From positions 6,961 to 51,177 of the forward strand of contig DETU01000052.1 of NCBI GenBank assembly GCA_002362175.1: a stretch of 44,217 nucleotides of DNA, given 5' to 3'. The stretch's first letter is position 1; each line of letters begins with the position of its first letter. The DNA is from Ruminococcus sp. UBA3280. GTDB taxonomy: Bacteria; Bacillota; Clostridia; Oscillospirales; Ruminococcaceae. This document shows positions 14,208-22,762 of the stretch, one piece after another. A program made the position numbers and the translations under genes. A model generated the notes under the pieces. That model was not told where the DNA came from. It made no database searches and saw nothing but the letters and a program-made list of their open reading frames with translations.

Positions 14208-16169
14208 TTGGCGAAACTCAGAATGAAAAAAATTGAACTGATTGCACTTCTGACAGACAGCAAGAAAATTATTGAACTGCTTCAGCGACGGGGTGTTGTT
14301 GAAATTTCCCGAAATGATGACGAAGAACTTGACGGCACAAATGTTACCACAGTGGTTGGAGAGTTTGAAAAATTCCGCAGTACTGTTTCAAATGCGTTGA
14401 GTATACTTGACAGGTATGCTCCCGAAAAAGTCGCTGTTACTGATATGTTCGGTGGAAAAACCGAAGTTGAAAAGCACGATTTCGGAAGAGGTGCAGTACA
14501 GTTTGAAAAAATTATGACAGTTGCAAACGAAATTATCAGAAGCAGTAATGAGATTTCGGAAGCCGAAAAAAGTATATCACAGATGAATATAAAGTGTGAT
14601 ATTCTGAAACAGTGGGTAAATCTTGATGTGCCTATGAATTTCAGAGGAACGGCAACTACAACGGCTTTTATCGGTTCTTTGCCTTCGGGAATTTCTCTTG
14701 AAAATATGCCTGACAGCAGTTATAAAGAGATAATTTCGGATTCAAAGGAACAGACAAATTTATTTATTCTTTGCAGTAAGGAAACGGCAGACGAAACAGA
14801 TGATTTTCTGCGTAAAAATTCATTTGTTCCGTTATCGGAAACAGAAAATGAAATACCAAAGAATATCATTGAACGATGTAAAAATGAGTGTGAAGTTCTT
14901 GCAGGACGTTATAAAGAACTTGAAAAGCACATTGCAGAATTTGCAGAACACCGTGAAAAACTCAAATTTGCCGTTGATTATCTGCAAATGCGTAAGGATA
15001 AATACAGTGTTTTGAGTTCACTCGGCTTTACAGAAAGTACATTTGTACTGAAAGGTTATATTCCTGAAAAATATGCGGGTTCTTTACAGAAAGAAATTGA
15101 AAAAAATTACACCGCATCAATAACTTTCACAGACCCGACAGAAGATGATGATGTTCCTGTTTTACTTGAAAACAGCCGTTTTTCTGCTCCTGTTGAGAGT
15201 ATTACAAAGATGTATTCAATGCCGTCAAAATCAGACGTTGACCCTACTCCCGTAATGTCGTTTTTCTATTACCTGTTTTTCGGCATGATGCTTTCAGATG
15301 CGGGTTACGGTCTGCTGATGTTAATCGGTACAACGATAGTCCTGAAAAAATTCAGGCTTGATACAAGTATGAAAAAAACTATGACAATGTTCCGTAACTG
15401 CGGTGTATCAACACTTATATGGGGAGCATTGTTCGGAAGCTGGTTCGGCGATATAGTTCAGGTGGTCGGACGTGAGTATTTCGGAAAGGAAATCGGAAGT
15501 ATCGCACTATGGTTTCAGCCTCTTGACGACCCGATAAAACTTCTTCTTTATTCGTTCGCTCTCGGAATACTTCATCTTTTTCTCGGTGTTGGTGTATCGT
15601 TCAAAATGGCGTGGGACGACGGCAGAAAACTTGATGCCGTACTTGATACCGTTCCCGTTTATATGACGATTTTAGGTGTTGCACCCCTTGCCGCAGGAAT
15701 ATTGACAGATGTTCCGTCAATACTGAAAACTATCGGAACTTATCTCATGATAGCAGGAGTTGTGCTTATCGTTCTCACTTCGGGCAGAAGTTCAAAGTCT
15801 GTTTTCGGAAAGTTTTTCGGCGGACTTTATGCACTCTATAATACAGCAACAGGTTATCTTAGTGACATTCTTTCATATTCACGTCTGCTTGCTCTCGGTC
15901 TTGCAACGGGAAGTATAGCAAGCGTTATAAATCTTATAGGCACAATGCCTGAAAATATGGTAGTCAAGACAATACTGCTTGTGGTTGTTTTCATAGTCGG
16001 TCACACAGCAAATCTTGCAATAAATCTTTTGGGTGCTTACGTTCATACGGACAGATTACAGTTTGTTGAACTGTTCGGAAAATTCTACACAGGCGGTGGA
16101 CGTGAGTTCAGTCCGCTTAAAGTAAACACTCAGTATATCAGACTCAAGGAGGAAAATTATAATGAATAG
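14208..16169 (+). CDS. ntpI: V-type ATPase subunit I (a subunit, stator and ion channel)
   Basis: 653 residues. The N-terminal cytosolic half (1-330) includes two coiled-coil stretches that contact the peripheral stalks. The C-terminal half (about 345-640) has seven or eight membrane segments. LSYSRLLALGLATGSIA holds the essential Arg facing the K-ring, and PTPVMSFFYYLFFGMMLSDAGY is the signature at the start of the membrane domain. It uses a TTG start at 14208, set by AAGGAG at 14191-14196; the ATG at 14201 is out of frame. The stop overlaps the start of ntpK by 8 bases, suggesting coupled translation. Confidence 0.95.
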   Translation: MAKLRMKKIELIALLTDSKKIIELLQRRGVVEISRNDDEELDGTNVTTVVGEFEKFRSTVSNALSILDRYAPEKVAVTDMFGGKTEVEKHDFGRGAVQFEKIMTVANEIIRSSNEISEAEKSISQMNIKCDILKQWVNLDVPMNFRGTATTTAFIGSLPSGISLENMPDSSYKEIISDSKEQTNLFILCSKETADETDDFLRKNSFVPLSETENEIPKNIIERCKNECEVLAGRYKELEKHIAEFAEHREKLKFAVDYLQMRKDKYSVLSSLGFTESTFVLKGYIPEKYAGSLQKEIEKNYTASITFTDPTEDDDVPVLLENSRFSAPVESITKMYSMPSKSDVDPTPVMSFFYYLFFGMMLSDAGYGLLMLIGTTIVLKKFRLDTSMKKTMTMFRNCGVSTLIWGALFGSWFGDIVQVVGREYFGKEIGSIALWFQPLDDPIKLLLYSFALGILHLFLGVGVSFKMAWDDGRKLDAVLDTVPVYMTILGVAPLAAGILTDVPSILKTIGTYLMIAGVVLIVLTSGRSSKSVFGKFFGGLYALYNTATGYLSDILSYSRLLALGLATGSIASVINLIGTMPENMVVKTILLVVVFIVGHTANLAINLLGAYVHTDRLQFVELFGKFYTGGGREFSPLKVNTQYIRLKEENYNE

Positions 16170-16638
16170 TATGGGAATCGCACTGGCAATTTTAGGAGCA
16201 GCTTGTGCTTCACTTTTCGCAGGAATAGGCTCTGCAAAGGGCGTTGGACTTGTAGGCGAGGCAGCCGCAGGAGTAGTTTCGGTTGACCCGAACAAATTCA
16301 GCAAGGTGCTTATTTTACAGCTTCTTCCGGGTACTCAGGGTCTTTACGGACTTCTTACCGCTATCCTTATGCTCAGCAGAATCGGAATTATCGGAGGAAA
16401 TCCTGCTGAACTCACTACGGCTCAGGGACTTATGTTTCTCGGTGCGGCACTTCCTATTGCAATAGTAGGACTTTTCTCAGGTATCGCTCAGGGACGTGCG
16501 GCAGCTGCAGGTGTAGGAATTACAGCAAAGAAACCCGAACACAACGGCAAGGGTATTATTATGGCGGCTATGGTTGAAACATACGCAATTCTCGCACTTC
16601 TTGTTTCGATTCTTCTTATTTACAATATCGCTATATAA
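16162..16638 (+). CDS. ntpK: V-type ATPase subunit K (Na+-type rotor ring, NtpK)
   Basis: 158 residues forming four membrane helices, a double-hairpin proteolipid as in Enterococcus NtpK. The residues that hold Na+ in the E. hirae ring (Leu61, Thr64, Gln65, Gln110, Glu139) are all present: Leu55, Thr58 and Gln59 in LLPGTQGLYG, Gln110 in SGIAQGRA, and Glu139 in MVETYAIL. This strongly suggests that the complex moves Na+ rather than H+. Whether it pumps Na+ out using ATP or makes ATP from a Na+ gradient cannot be decided from sequence. The ribosome binding site AGGAGG lies inside the ntpI 3' end. Confidence 0.96.
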   Translation: MNSMGIALAILGAACASLFAGIGSAKGVGLVGEAAAGVVSVDPNKFSKVLILQLLPGTQGLYGLLTAILMLSRIGIIGGNPAELTTAQGLMFLGAALPIAIVGLFSGIAQGRAAAAGVGITAKKPEHNGKGIIMAAMVETYAILALLVSILLIYNIAI

Positions 16639-16659
16639 ACAAAGCAAGGAGGGGCAGAA

Positions 16660-17259
16660 ATGTCGGGACTTGACGAAATTCTGAATATAATTAATCAACA
16701 GCAGAAACAGACGGAAAATAATATTATACGTATGGCAGAGGAAAAAGCCAGAGGTATAGAATCAGAGGGCGACGCAAAGGCCGCAAAGGCTTATAATGAT
16801 TACATGAAAAAAGCTTCCGCAAAGGCTGAAACAGACTATAAAAATGCCTGTAATTCAGCAGATGCGGAAATGAAAAGAAAAATTCTGAAATGCAGGGTTG
16901 AAATTATAAATTCTGCAATTGAAAATATTATTGAAAAACTTGACGGACTTCCGGAAAGTGATTATTTTGAAATGATTCTGAAAATTGCAAAACGTAAACT
17001 TCATAAGGGAAACGGAATTATTTATTTCGGTGAAAATGACCTTAAAAGACTTCCGTCTGACTTTTCGGAAAAACTCACGGCTATTGCGTCAGAAGTCGGC
17101 GGAACAGTTACAGTTTTAGACAGGACAGCAGAAATAAATGATGGTTTTATATTGGAATATGGTCTTATTTCTGAAAATTGCAGTTTCAGGGCAATTATTG
17201 AATCAGAAAAAGACGGTATCCGTGATACTCTCGCAAAAGAACTTTTTTCAGGCAGGTGA
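16660..17259 (+). CDS. ntpE: V-type ATPase subunit E (peripheral stalk)
   Basis: 199 residues. A long N-terminal coiled coil (about 1-95, rich in Ala, Lys and Glu) is followed by a globular C-terminal domain (100-199) that in the family binds the top of the A3B3 head. It pairs with the small stalk subunit encoded first in the operon. AAGGAGGGG lies 21 bases after ntpK and ahead of the ATG at 16660. The C-terminal segment DGFILEYGLISENCSFRAII matches the family's conserved end region, where a Gly-Gly-hairpin strand is usual. Confidence 0.92.
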   Translation: MSGLDEILNIINQQQKQTENNIIRMAEEKARGIESEGDAKAAKAYNDYMKKASAKAETDYKNACNSADAEMKRKILKCRVEIINSAIENIIEKLDGLPESDYFEMILKIAKRKLHKGNGIIYFGENDLKRLPSDFSEKLTAIASEVGGTVTVLDRTAEINDGFILEYGLISENCSFRAIIESEKDGIRDTLAKELFSGR

Positions 17260-17263
17260 TTGA

Positions 17264-18199
17264 ATGGGCAGAGCAGAATATGCAAGTGCGGTTTCAGCAG
17301 TAAAGGCAATGGAAAGTTTACTGCTTACTCAGAGCGACATGGAACAGCTCATCAATGCACGGACAAATGCAGAATTTGAATCACTTGTTTCGGCAAAGGA
17401 AACCGAAAACAAAACTCTTTCTGATGTGTGGGAAATGCTGAAAAGCTATGCACCCGACAGCCGTGAGCTTGAAATTCTTCTTTACAGGAATGATTTTCAT
17501 AATCTGAAAGCTGTACTGAAAGCCATGATTTCAGGCAGAGAACCTGAAAATTATATTATTGAACCTTCGAACATCGGTATTGATGTACTTAAAGAGGCGT
17601 TCAGGACAAAGGACAGTGATATTTTACCTGATTATATGCGTGAAACTGCTTCCGAAGCCTATGAACTTCTTACTAAAACCCTTGACGGTCAGCTTTCTGA
17701 TTCTCTTATTGATTCGTCGGCACTAAGGGCAATGCAGAAAAGTGCAGAGGATTTCGGCGGAGATTTCATGCAGAAATATGCGGAACTCATAACAGTATGT
17801 GCTGATATGAAAACGGCTTACCGTTGCAGTAAAATGGAAAAGTCAAGAGCGTTTCTTGAAACTGCTTTATGTGGAAGTACGGTACTTGACAAGGAGTCAC
17901 TCATAAGAGCTTCACTCGGCGGTACAGACAGTGTAATCAGTTTTCTTGAACATACGCAGTACGGTGAAATGGCACAGCTTTTGAAAGAAAGTCCTGCACA
18001 GTTTGAAAAATACTGTGATGATATGATTACGGAACTTGCCGAAACAGCACGTATGCAGGCTTTCGGTGTTGAACCGCTTATAGCTTACTATATTGCAAAG
18101 GAAGCTGAAATCAGGAATCTGCGTATAATTTCGGTTTGTCGGGAAAGCGGAGCAGATATTGAGACAATTACGGAAAGGTTGAGAAAATTATATGTATAA
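17264..18199 (+). CDS. ntpC: V-type ATPase subunit C (V0 d-like, rotor-to-ring connector)
   Basis: 311 residues, mostly helical with no membrane segment. Family members (NtpC, V0 subunit d) form a funnel that links the central stalk to the K ring. The repeated internal pattern, EILLYRNDFHNLKAVLKAMI early and IAYYIAKEAEIRNLRIISV near the C-terminus, is the clearest signature. It starts 4 bases after ntpE and overlaps the next gene by 8 bases. Its identification is secured by position between E and F. Confidence 0.93.
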   Translation: MGRAEYASAVSAVKAMESLLLTQSDMEQLINARTNAEFESLVSAKETENKTLSDVWEMLKSYAPDSRELEILLYRNDFHNLKAVLKAMISGREPENYIIEPSNIGIDVLKEAFRTKDSDILPDYMRETASEAYELLTKTLDGQLSDSLIDSSALRAMQKSAEDFGGDFMQKYAELITVCADMKTAYRCSKMEKSRAFLETALCGSTVLDKESLIRASLGGTDSVISFLEHTQYGEMAQLLKESPAQFEKYCDDMITELAETARMQAFGVEPLIAYYIAKEAEIRNLRIISVCRESGADIETITERLRKLYV

Positions 18200-18506
18200 A
18201 GTTGCAGTAATCGGAGACAGTGCGAGCGTTTCGGGTTTTGCGGCACTCGGTCTTTCTGTTTTCCGTGAAACCGAACCGCAGAAAATTTCAAAACTTATAA
18301 CAAGGCTTGCGGCAAACGATTTTGCAGTAATTTATATTACTGAACCTGCTGCGGCATTGGTGAGTGATACAATAAACAAATACCGTAACAGCCGTTTGCC
18401 GTCAATTGTCCTTATTCCTGCTATAAAGGGAAATACGGGCGACGGAATGAGAGCCGTACATGAAGCGGTTGAAAAGGCTGTAGGTTCTGATATACTGAAG
18501 AATTGA
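18192..18506 (+). CDS. ntpG: V-type ATPase subunit F (NtpG-like central-stalk subunit)
   Basis: 104 residues with the Rossmann-like fold of V/A-ATPase subunit F: VAVIGDSASVSGFAALGL at the N-terminus, the central FAVIYITEPAA strand, and LPSIVLIPAIKGNTG. It sits with subunit D in the central rotor. It is called NtpG in the Enterococcus nomenclature and F in the general one. It overlaps the 3' end of ntpC by 8 bases. Confidence 0.93.
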   Translation: MYKVAVIGDSASVSGFAALGLSVFRETEPQKISKLITRLAANDFAVIYITEPAAALVSDTINKYRNSRLPSIVLIPAIKGNTGDGMRAVHEAVEKAVGSDILKN

Positions 18507-18520
18507 GGCGATTTATAAAA

Positions 18521-20290
18521 ATGAGCAGTACAGGAACAGTTGTAAAAATCTCAGGACCACTCGTAGTTGCAGAGGGTATGAGAGACGCTAATATGTTTGA
18601 TGTTGTGCGTGTAAGCGAACAGAAACTTATCGGCGAAATTATAGAAATGCATGGTGACCGTGCTTCAATACAGGTTTATGAAGAAACCGCAGGACTCGGA
18701 ACGGGTGAAAAAGTTGTTTCAACGGGTGAACCCATGAGTGTTGAACTCGGTCCGGGACTTATCGGAAGTATTTTTGACGGTATACAGCGACCTCTTGACG
18801 ATATAAGAAAAGTTTGCGGAAATAGTCTTAAAAGAGGCGTTGAAGTGCCGTCGCTTAAAAGAGAAAAGGTGTGGAAGTTTACGCCGTCTGTAAAAGAGGG
18901 CGACAAGGTTACAGGTGGTGACATAATCGGAACAGTTCCTGAAACCGATATAGTTCTCCACAAAATCCTCGTACCGAACGGCGTTGAGGGTGTTGTTAAA
19001 AAAATTTCCGCAGGAGAATTTCATGTAGATGATACTGTTTGTATACTTGAAACTGACAAGGGCGAACGTGAATTATCCATGTTTCAGAAGTGGGCGGTAA
19101 GACGTGGCAGACCTTACAGAAAAAAGTTGTCACCTGATATGCCTTTGGTTACGGGACAAAGAGTTGTTGACTGTCTTTTCCCGATAGCAAAGGGTGGTGT
19201 CGCTGCAATTCCCGGACCTTTCGGAAGTGGTAAGACGGTTACACAGCACCAGCTTGCGAAGTGGGCAGCCGCTGATATTATCGTATATATAGGCTGTGGC
19301 GAACGTGGCAACGAAATGACGGACGTTCTCAATGAGTTCCCCGAACTTATTGACCCCCATACAAATAAATCGCTTATGGAAAGAACAGTGCTTATTGCAA
19401 ATACGTCTGATATGCCTGTAGCCGCACGTGAAGCGTCTGTTTATACGGGCATTACAATTGCGGAGTATTATCGTGATATGGGTTATTCCGTCGCACTCAT
19501 GGCAGACTCTACTTCACGTTGGGCGGAAGCTCTCCGTGAAATGTCGGGACGACTTGAAGAAATGCCCGGTGACGAGGGTTATCCTGCTTATCTCGGTAGC
19601 CGTCTCGCACAGTTCTATGAACGTGCAGGACGTGTTATCTCAAACGGTACAGAGGGCAGAGAGGGAGCATTATCTGTAATCGGTGCGGTATCTCCTCCGG
19701 GTGGTGATATTTCAGAACCTGTTTCACAGGCTACTCTCAGAATTGTAAAGGTTTTCTGGGGACTTGACGCAAATCTTGCCTATCAGAGACATTTTCCTGC
19801 TATAAACTGGCTTACCAGTTATTCGCTTTATGTGGATTCACTTGCTGACTGGTATAATAATAACGTTTCGGCAGACTGGACAAAATTAAGAGCAAGATTT
19901 ATGGAAATTCTCCATGATGAAGCTGAACTTAAAGAAATTGTAAAGCTTATCGGTATGGACGCACTTTCAGCTAACGACCGTCTTAAAATGGAAACGGCAC
20001 GCTCAATCCGTGAGGACTTTTTACATCAGCTTGCTTTCCATGAGGTAGACACTTACACAAGTCTTAAAAAACAGCTTTACATGATGAAACTTATACTGAA
20101 CTTTAATGACAAGGCAATTGAAGCAGTCGCAAAGGGTGCGGATATTGAGGAGGTTTCGGGACTTGCAGTCCGTGAAAAAATCGGACGTTTCAAATATGTT
20201 CCCGAAGAAAAAACAGATGAGGAATTTGAAAGAATTTCCGTTGAAACTGAATCCGAACTCAATCAACTGCTTAGCAGGGAGGAAAACTGA
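18521..20290 (+). CDS. ntpA: V-type ATPase catalytic subunit A
   Basis: 589 residues, the catalytic nucleotide-binding subunit. It has an N-terminal beta-barrel (1-70), the A-subunit-specific non-homologous region (about 115-185), Walker A GPFGSGKTV at about residue 230-238, the catalytic-Glu segment GCGERGNEMTDVL, Walker B SVALMADSTSRWAEAL, and a C-terminal helical domain. Three copies alternate with subunit B in the head. ATG at 18521 is preferred over the TTG at 18503, which overlaps the ntpG stop, because GAGGCGA sits between them. The stop shares one base with the ATG of ntpB. Confidence 0.98.
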   Translation: MSSTGTVVKISGPLVVAEGMRDANMFDVVRVSEQKLIGEIIEMHGDRASIQVYEETAGLGTGEKVVSTGEPMSVELGPGLIGSIFDGIQRPLDDIRKVCGNSLKRGVEVPSLKREKVWKFTPSVKEGDKVTGGDIIGTVPETDIVLHKILVPNGVEGVVKKISAGEFHVDDTVCILETDKGERELSMFQKWAVRRGRPYRKKLSPDMPLVTGQRVVDCLFPIAKGGVAAIPGPFGSGKTVTQHQLAKWAAADIIVYIGCGERGNEMTDVLNEFPELIDPHTNKSLMERTVLIANTSDMPVAAREASVYTGITIAEYYRDMGYSVALMADSTSRWAEALREMSGRLEEMPGDEGYPAYLGSRLAQFYERAGRVISNGTEGREGALSVIGAVSPPGGDISEPVSQATLRIVKVFWGLDANLAYQRHFPAINWLTSYSLYVDSLADWYNNNVSADWTKLRARFMEILHDEAELKEIVKLIGMDALSANDRLKMETARSIREDFLHQLAFHEVDTYTSLKKQLYMMKLILNFNDKAIEAVAKGADIEEVSGLAVREKIGRFKYVPEEKTDEEFERISVETESELNQLLSREEN

Positions 20291-21660
20291 TGCCAAGAGA
20301 ATACAGAACAATTGAAGAAGCCGCAGGTCCTTTGTTGCTTGTAAAGGACGTTGAGGGTGCGACATATGGTGAACTTGCTGAAATAAGGCTTAAAAACGGT
20401 GAAAAAAGACGTTGTCGTGTACTTGAAGTTGACGGCACAAATGCACTTGTACAGCTTTTTGAAAATGCGGCAGGAATAAATCTTCACGATAGCAGTGTTG
20501 TATTTTCGGGTCATCAGATGGAACTTGGTGTTTCCGAGGATATGTTGGGAAGGGTTTTTGACGGTCTCGGCAGACCGATTGACGACGGTCCTGAAATTAT
20601 TCCTGAAATGCGTATGGACGTTAACGGTTTGCCCATGAATCCCGTTGCACGCCGTTATCCGCAGGAATTTATTCAGACGGGTGTTTCTGCTATTGACGGT
20701 CTGAATACGCTTGTAAGAGGTCAGAAGCTTCCTATTTTTTCGGCAAGCGGACTTCCGCACGCACAGCTTGCCGCACAGATTGCACGTCAGGCTAAAGTGC
20801 GTGGAACAGATGAACAGTTTGCGGTAGTTTTTGCGGCTATGGGAATTACTTTTGAGGAATCGGAATACTTTGTTAACAGTTTCAGAAGTACGGGTGCTTT
20901 GGATAGGACAGTGCTTTTTGTCAACCTTGCAAACGACTCGGCAATTGAAAGAATCGCCACTCCGAAAATGGCTCTCACAGCGGCAGAATATCTTGCTTTT
21001 GAAAAGGGTATGCACGTACTTGTTATTTTAACCGATATTACAAACTATGCCGACGCTCTCCGTGAAGTTTCGGCAGCACGTAAGGAAGTACCCGGAAGAC
21101 GTGGTTATCCGGGATATATGTACACAGACCTTGCGACCATTTATGAACGTGCAGGCAGACAGGCTGACAAGGACGGAAGTATTACAATGATACCGATTCT
21201 TACAATGCCTGAAGACGACAAAACTCACCCCATTCCCGACCTTACAGGCTATATTACCGAAGGTCAGATTATTCTTTCACGTGAACTCTACAGAAAAGGC
21301 ATTAATCCGCCTGTTGACGTTCTTCCGTCGCTTTCACGTCTTAAAGACAAGGGAATAGGTGAGGGAAAAACCCGTGCAGACCATTCCGATACCATGAATC
21401 AGCTTTTTTCCGCTTATGCAAGAGGTAAGGACGCTAAGGAACTTATGGTAGTACTCGGTGAGGCTGCACTTACCCCGACAGACCTTATTTATGCAAAATT
21501 CGCTGACGAGTTTGAAAAAAGATACGTTTCACAGGGATTCGACAATGACAGAACTATTGAAGATACACTTGCGGTCGGCTGGGAACTTCTTAAGCTTCTG
21601 CCAAGAAGTGAACTGCGTCGAATCAGGGAAGAATATCTTAATAAATATTACGATACATGA
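20290..21660 (+). CDS. ntpB: V-type ATPase subunit B
   Basis: 456 residues, the non-catalytic partner of subunit A. It has the same three-domain layout but no Walker A P-loop (the region reads SGLPHAQLAAQIARQ). The signatures FVNLANDSAIERIATPKMAL and HVLVILTDITNYADALREVS are present, and the Arg finger region is near 350 (LSRLKDKGIGEGKTRADHS). The one-base ATGA-type overlap with ntpA indicates coupled translation for 1:1 stoichiometry. Confidence 0.98.
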   Translation: MPREYRTIEEAAGPLLLVKDVEGATYGELAEIRLKNGEKRRCRVLEVDGTNALVQLFENAAGINLHDSSVVFSGHQMELGVSEDMLGRVFDGLGRPIDDGPEIIPEMRMDVNGLPMNPVARRYPQEFIQTGVSAIDGLNTLVRGQKLPIFSASGLPHAQLAAQIARQAKVRGTDEQFAVVFAAMGITFEESEYFVNSFRSTGALDRTVLFVNLANDSAIERIATPKMALTAAEYLAFEKGMHVLVILTDITNYADALREVSAARKEVPGRRGYPGYMYTDLATIYERAGRQADKDGSITMIPILTMPEDDKTHPIPDLTGYITEGQIILSRELYRKGINPPVDVLPSLSRLKDKGIGEGKTRADHSDTMNQLFSAYARGKDAKELMVVLGEAALTPTDLIYAKFADEFEKRYVSQGFDNDRTIEDTLAVGWELLKLLPRSELRRIREEYLNKYYDT

Positions 21661-21671
21661 GGTGAACCGTT

Positions 21672-22322
21672 TTGGCAAGACTTAACGTGAATCCCACAAG
21701 AATGGAACTCAGCAAGCTGAAAAAGAAGCTTGAATCTGCACGTCGCGGACATAAGCTTTTGAAAGACAAACGTGATGAACTTATGAGACAGTTTATGATT
21801 TTAATAAAGGAAAACCGTCAGTTGCGTTCGGAAGTTGAGACGGCTATTGCTGAAGCTGATAAATATATGGCTGTTGCAGGGTCTGTGATGCAGAGGGAAG
21901 TACTTGAAACCGCACTCATGATTCCGAAACAGGAAGTTGAACTGGAAGTCAGTGAAAAGAACGTAATGAGTGTATATATTCCCGAGTTCAGAACAAAGTA
22001 CAAGACGAGTGATACAAGTGATATTTATTCATACGGTACGGCTTTTACCTCAACAGACCTTGACGGTGCTGTAAGTGCGTTGAGTGAGGTTTTCCCGAAA
22101 ATGATACGGCTTGCGGAAGTTGAAAAGGCGTGTCAGCTTATGGCAGACGAAATTGAGAAAACACGTCGCCGTGTAAACGCTCTTGAACATATCATGATTC
22201 CCGACTATGAAGAAACCATTAAGTATATTACAATGAAACTTTCCGAAAACGAACGTAACACAACTACATCGTTAATGAAAGTCAAAGATATGGTTTTACA
22301 GCAGAAACACAATTATCACTGA
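21672..22322 (+). CDS. ntpD: V-type ATPase subunit D (central rotor shaft)
   Basis: 216 residues. Two long helices at each end (about 10-75 and 135-205) form the coiled-coil shaft, as in family members; NPTRMELSKLKKKLESARRG is the N-terminal signature and RRVNALEHIMIPDYEETI the C-terminal one. TTG start at 21672 with GAGGTGAA overlapping the ntpB stop. It is the last gene of the operon; a terminator follows 6 bases after the stop. All nine subunits of a bacterial V-ATPase are now accounted for. Confidence 0.96.
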   Translation: MARLNVNPTRMELSKLKKKLESARRGHKLLKDKRDELMRQFMILIKENRQLRSEVETAIAEADKYMAVAGSVMQREVLETALMIPKQEVELEVSEKNVMSVYIPEFRTKYKTSDTSDIYSYGTAFTSTDLDGAVSALSEVFPKMIRLAEVEKACQLMADEIEKTRRRVNALEHIMIPDYEETIKYITMKLSENERNTTTSLMKVKDMVLQQKHNYH

Positions 22323-22327
22323 ATAAA

Positions 22328-22352
22328 AAAGGGAAGTCAACGGCTTCCCTTT
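22328..22352. terminator. Bidirectional terminator of the ntp operon
   Basis: AAAGGGAAG (22328-22336) pairs with CTTCCCTTT (22344-22352), with A- and T-runs on both sides. It is shared with the convergent membrane protein gene, whose stop codon (22337-22339) lies in the loop. Confidence 0.82.
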
Positions 22353-22711
22353 AGTTCGTTTATGATTTCTTTCAGAATACGTGCGGTTAAAGTTGCGGGA
22401 ATAATATATGTCATGGCGGCTTTGATTAAAACGGTATGAAGCGGACTGTCACATATGATAAGGACAATTCCGACTACACAAGCTATATTATTCGGAACGA
22501 TTATAAAAATAAAACAAAGAAGTTCATATAGAGTAATATGGTGGTTGTCTGAAAAGTCAAAACCACTGTGCATATGAGGATGAATCATAAAATACAGGAA
22601 TTTCGGAACAGTGAAATAGTTGTCGTTCGGATATTTTTTTGAAACACAGCATATATGAATATATATTATCATGAAAAGGTTGAGGAGAATGAGAATTATT
22701 TTGTCCGTCAT
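22337..22711 (-). CDS. Small membrane protein of unknown function
   Basis: 124 residues with three or four hydrophobic segments (about 3-20, 58-75, 78-95 and perhaps 98-112) and a His-rich loop between the first two (IHPHMHSG, DNHHIT). I do not recognise the family. AAAGGGTGA precedes the ATG at 22711 on the minus strand, and the gene ends inside the terminator hairpin shared with ntpD. It lies downstream of pnp on the same strand, but a terminator at 22728-22756 separates them. Confidence 0.65.
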   Translation of the reverse strand: MTDKIILILLNLFMIIYIHICCVSKKYPNDNYFTVPKFLYFMIHPHMHSGFDFSDNHHITLYELLCFIFIIVPNNIACVVGIVLIICDSPLHTVLIKAAMTYIIPATLTARILKEIINELKGSR

Positions 22712-22727
22712 AATAAATCACCCTTTC

Positions 22728-22756
22728 AAAAAAAGCCACCGTAATGGTGGCTTTTT
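22728..22756. terminator. Terminator after pnp
   Basis: AAAAAAGCCACC (ending at 22740) pairs with GGTGGCTTTTT (22746-22756) around a five-base loop, with T-runs on both strands. It ends the rpsO-pnp transcript on the minus strand. Confidence 0.82.
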
Positions 22757-22762
22757 AATATA

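Noticed and set aside
20263..21015. Long minus-strand open frame of 250 codons inside ntpB
   Set aside because: It lies wholly opposite ntpA/ntpB, whose protein matches are certain; composition is rich in Cys, His and Arg as expected of an antisense shadow, and no binding site precedes it.
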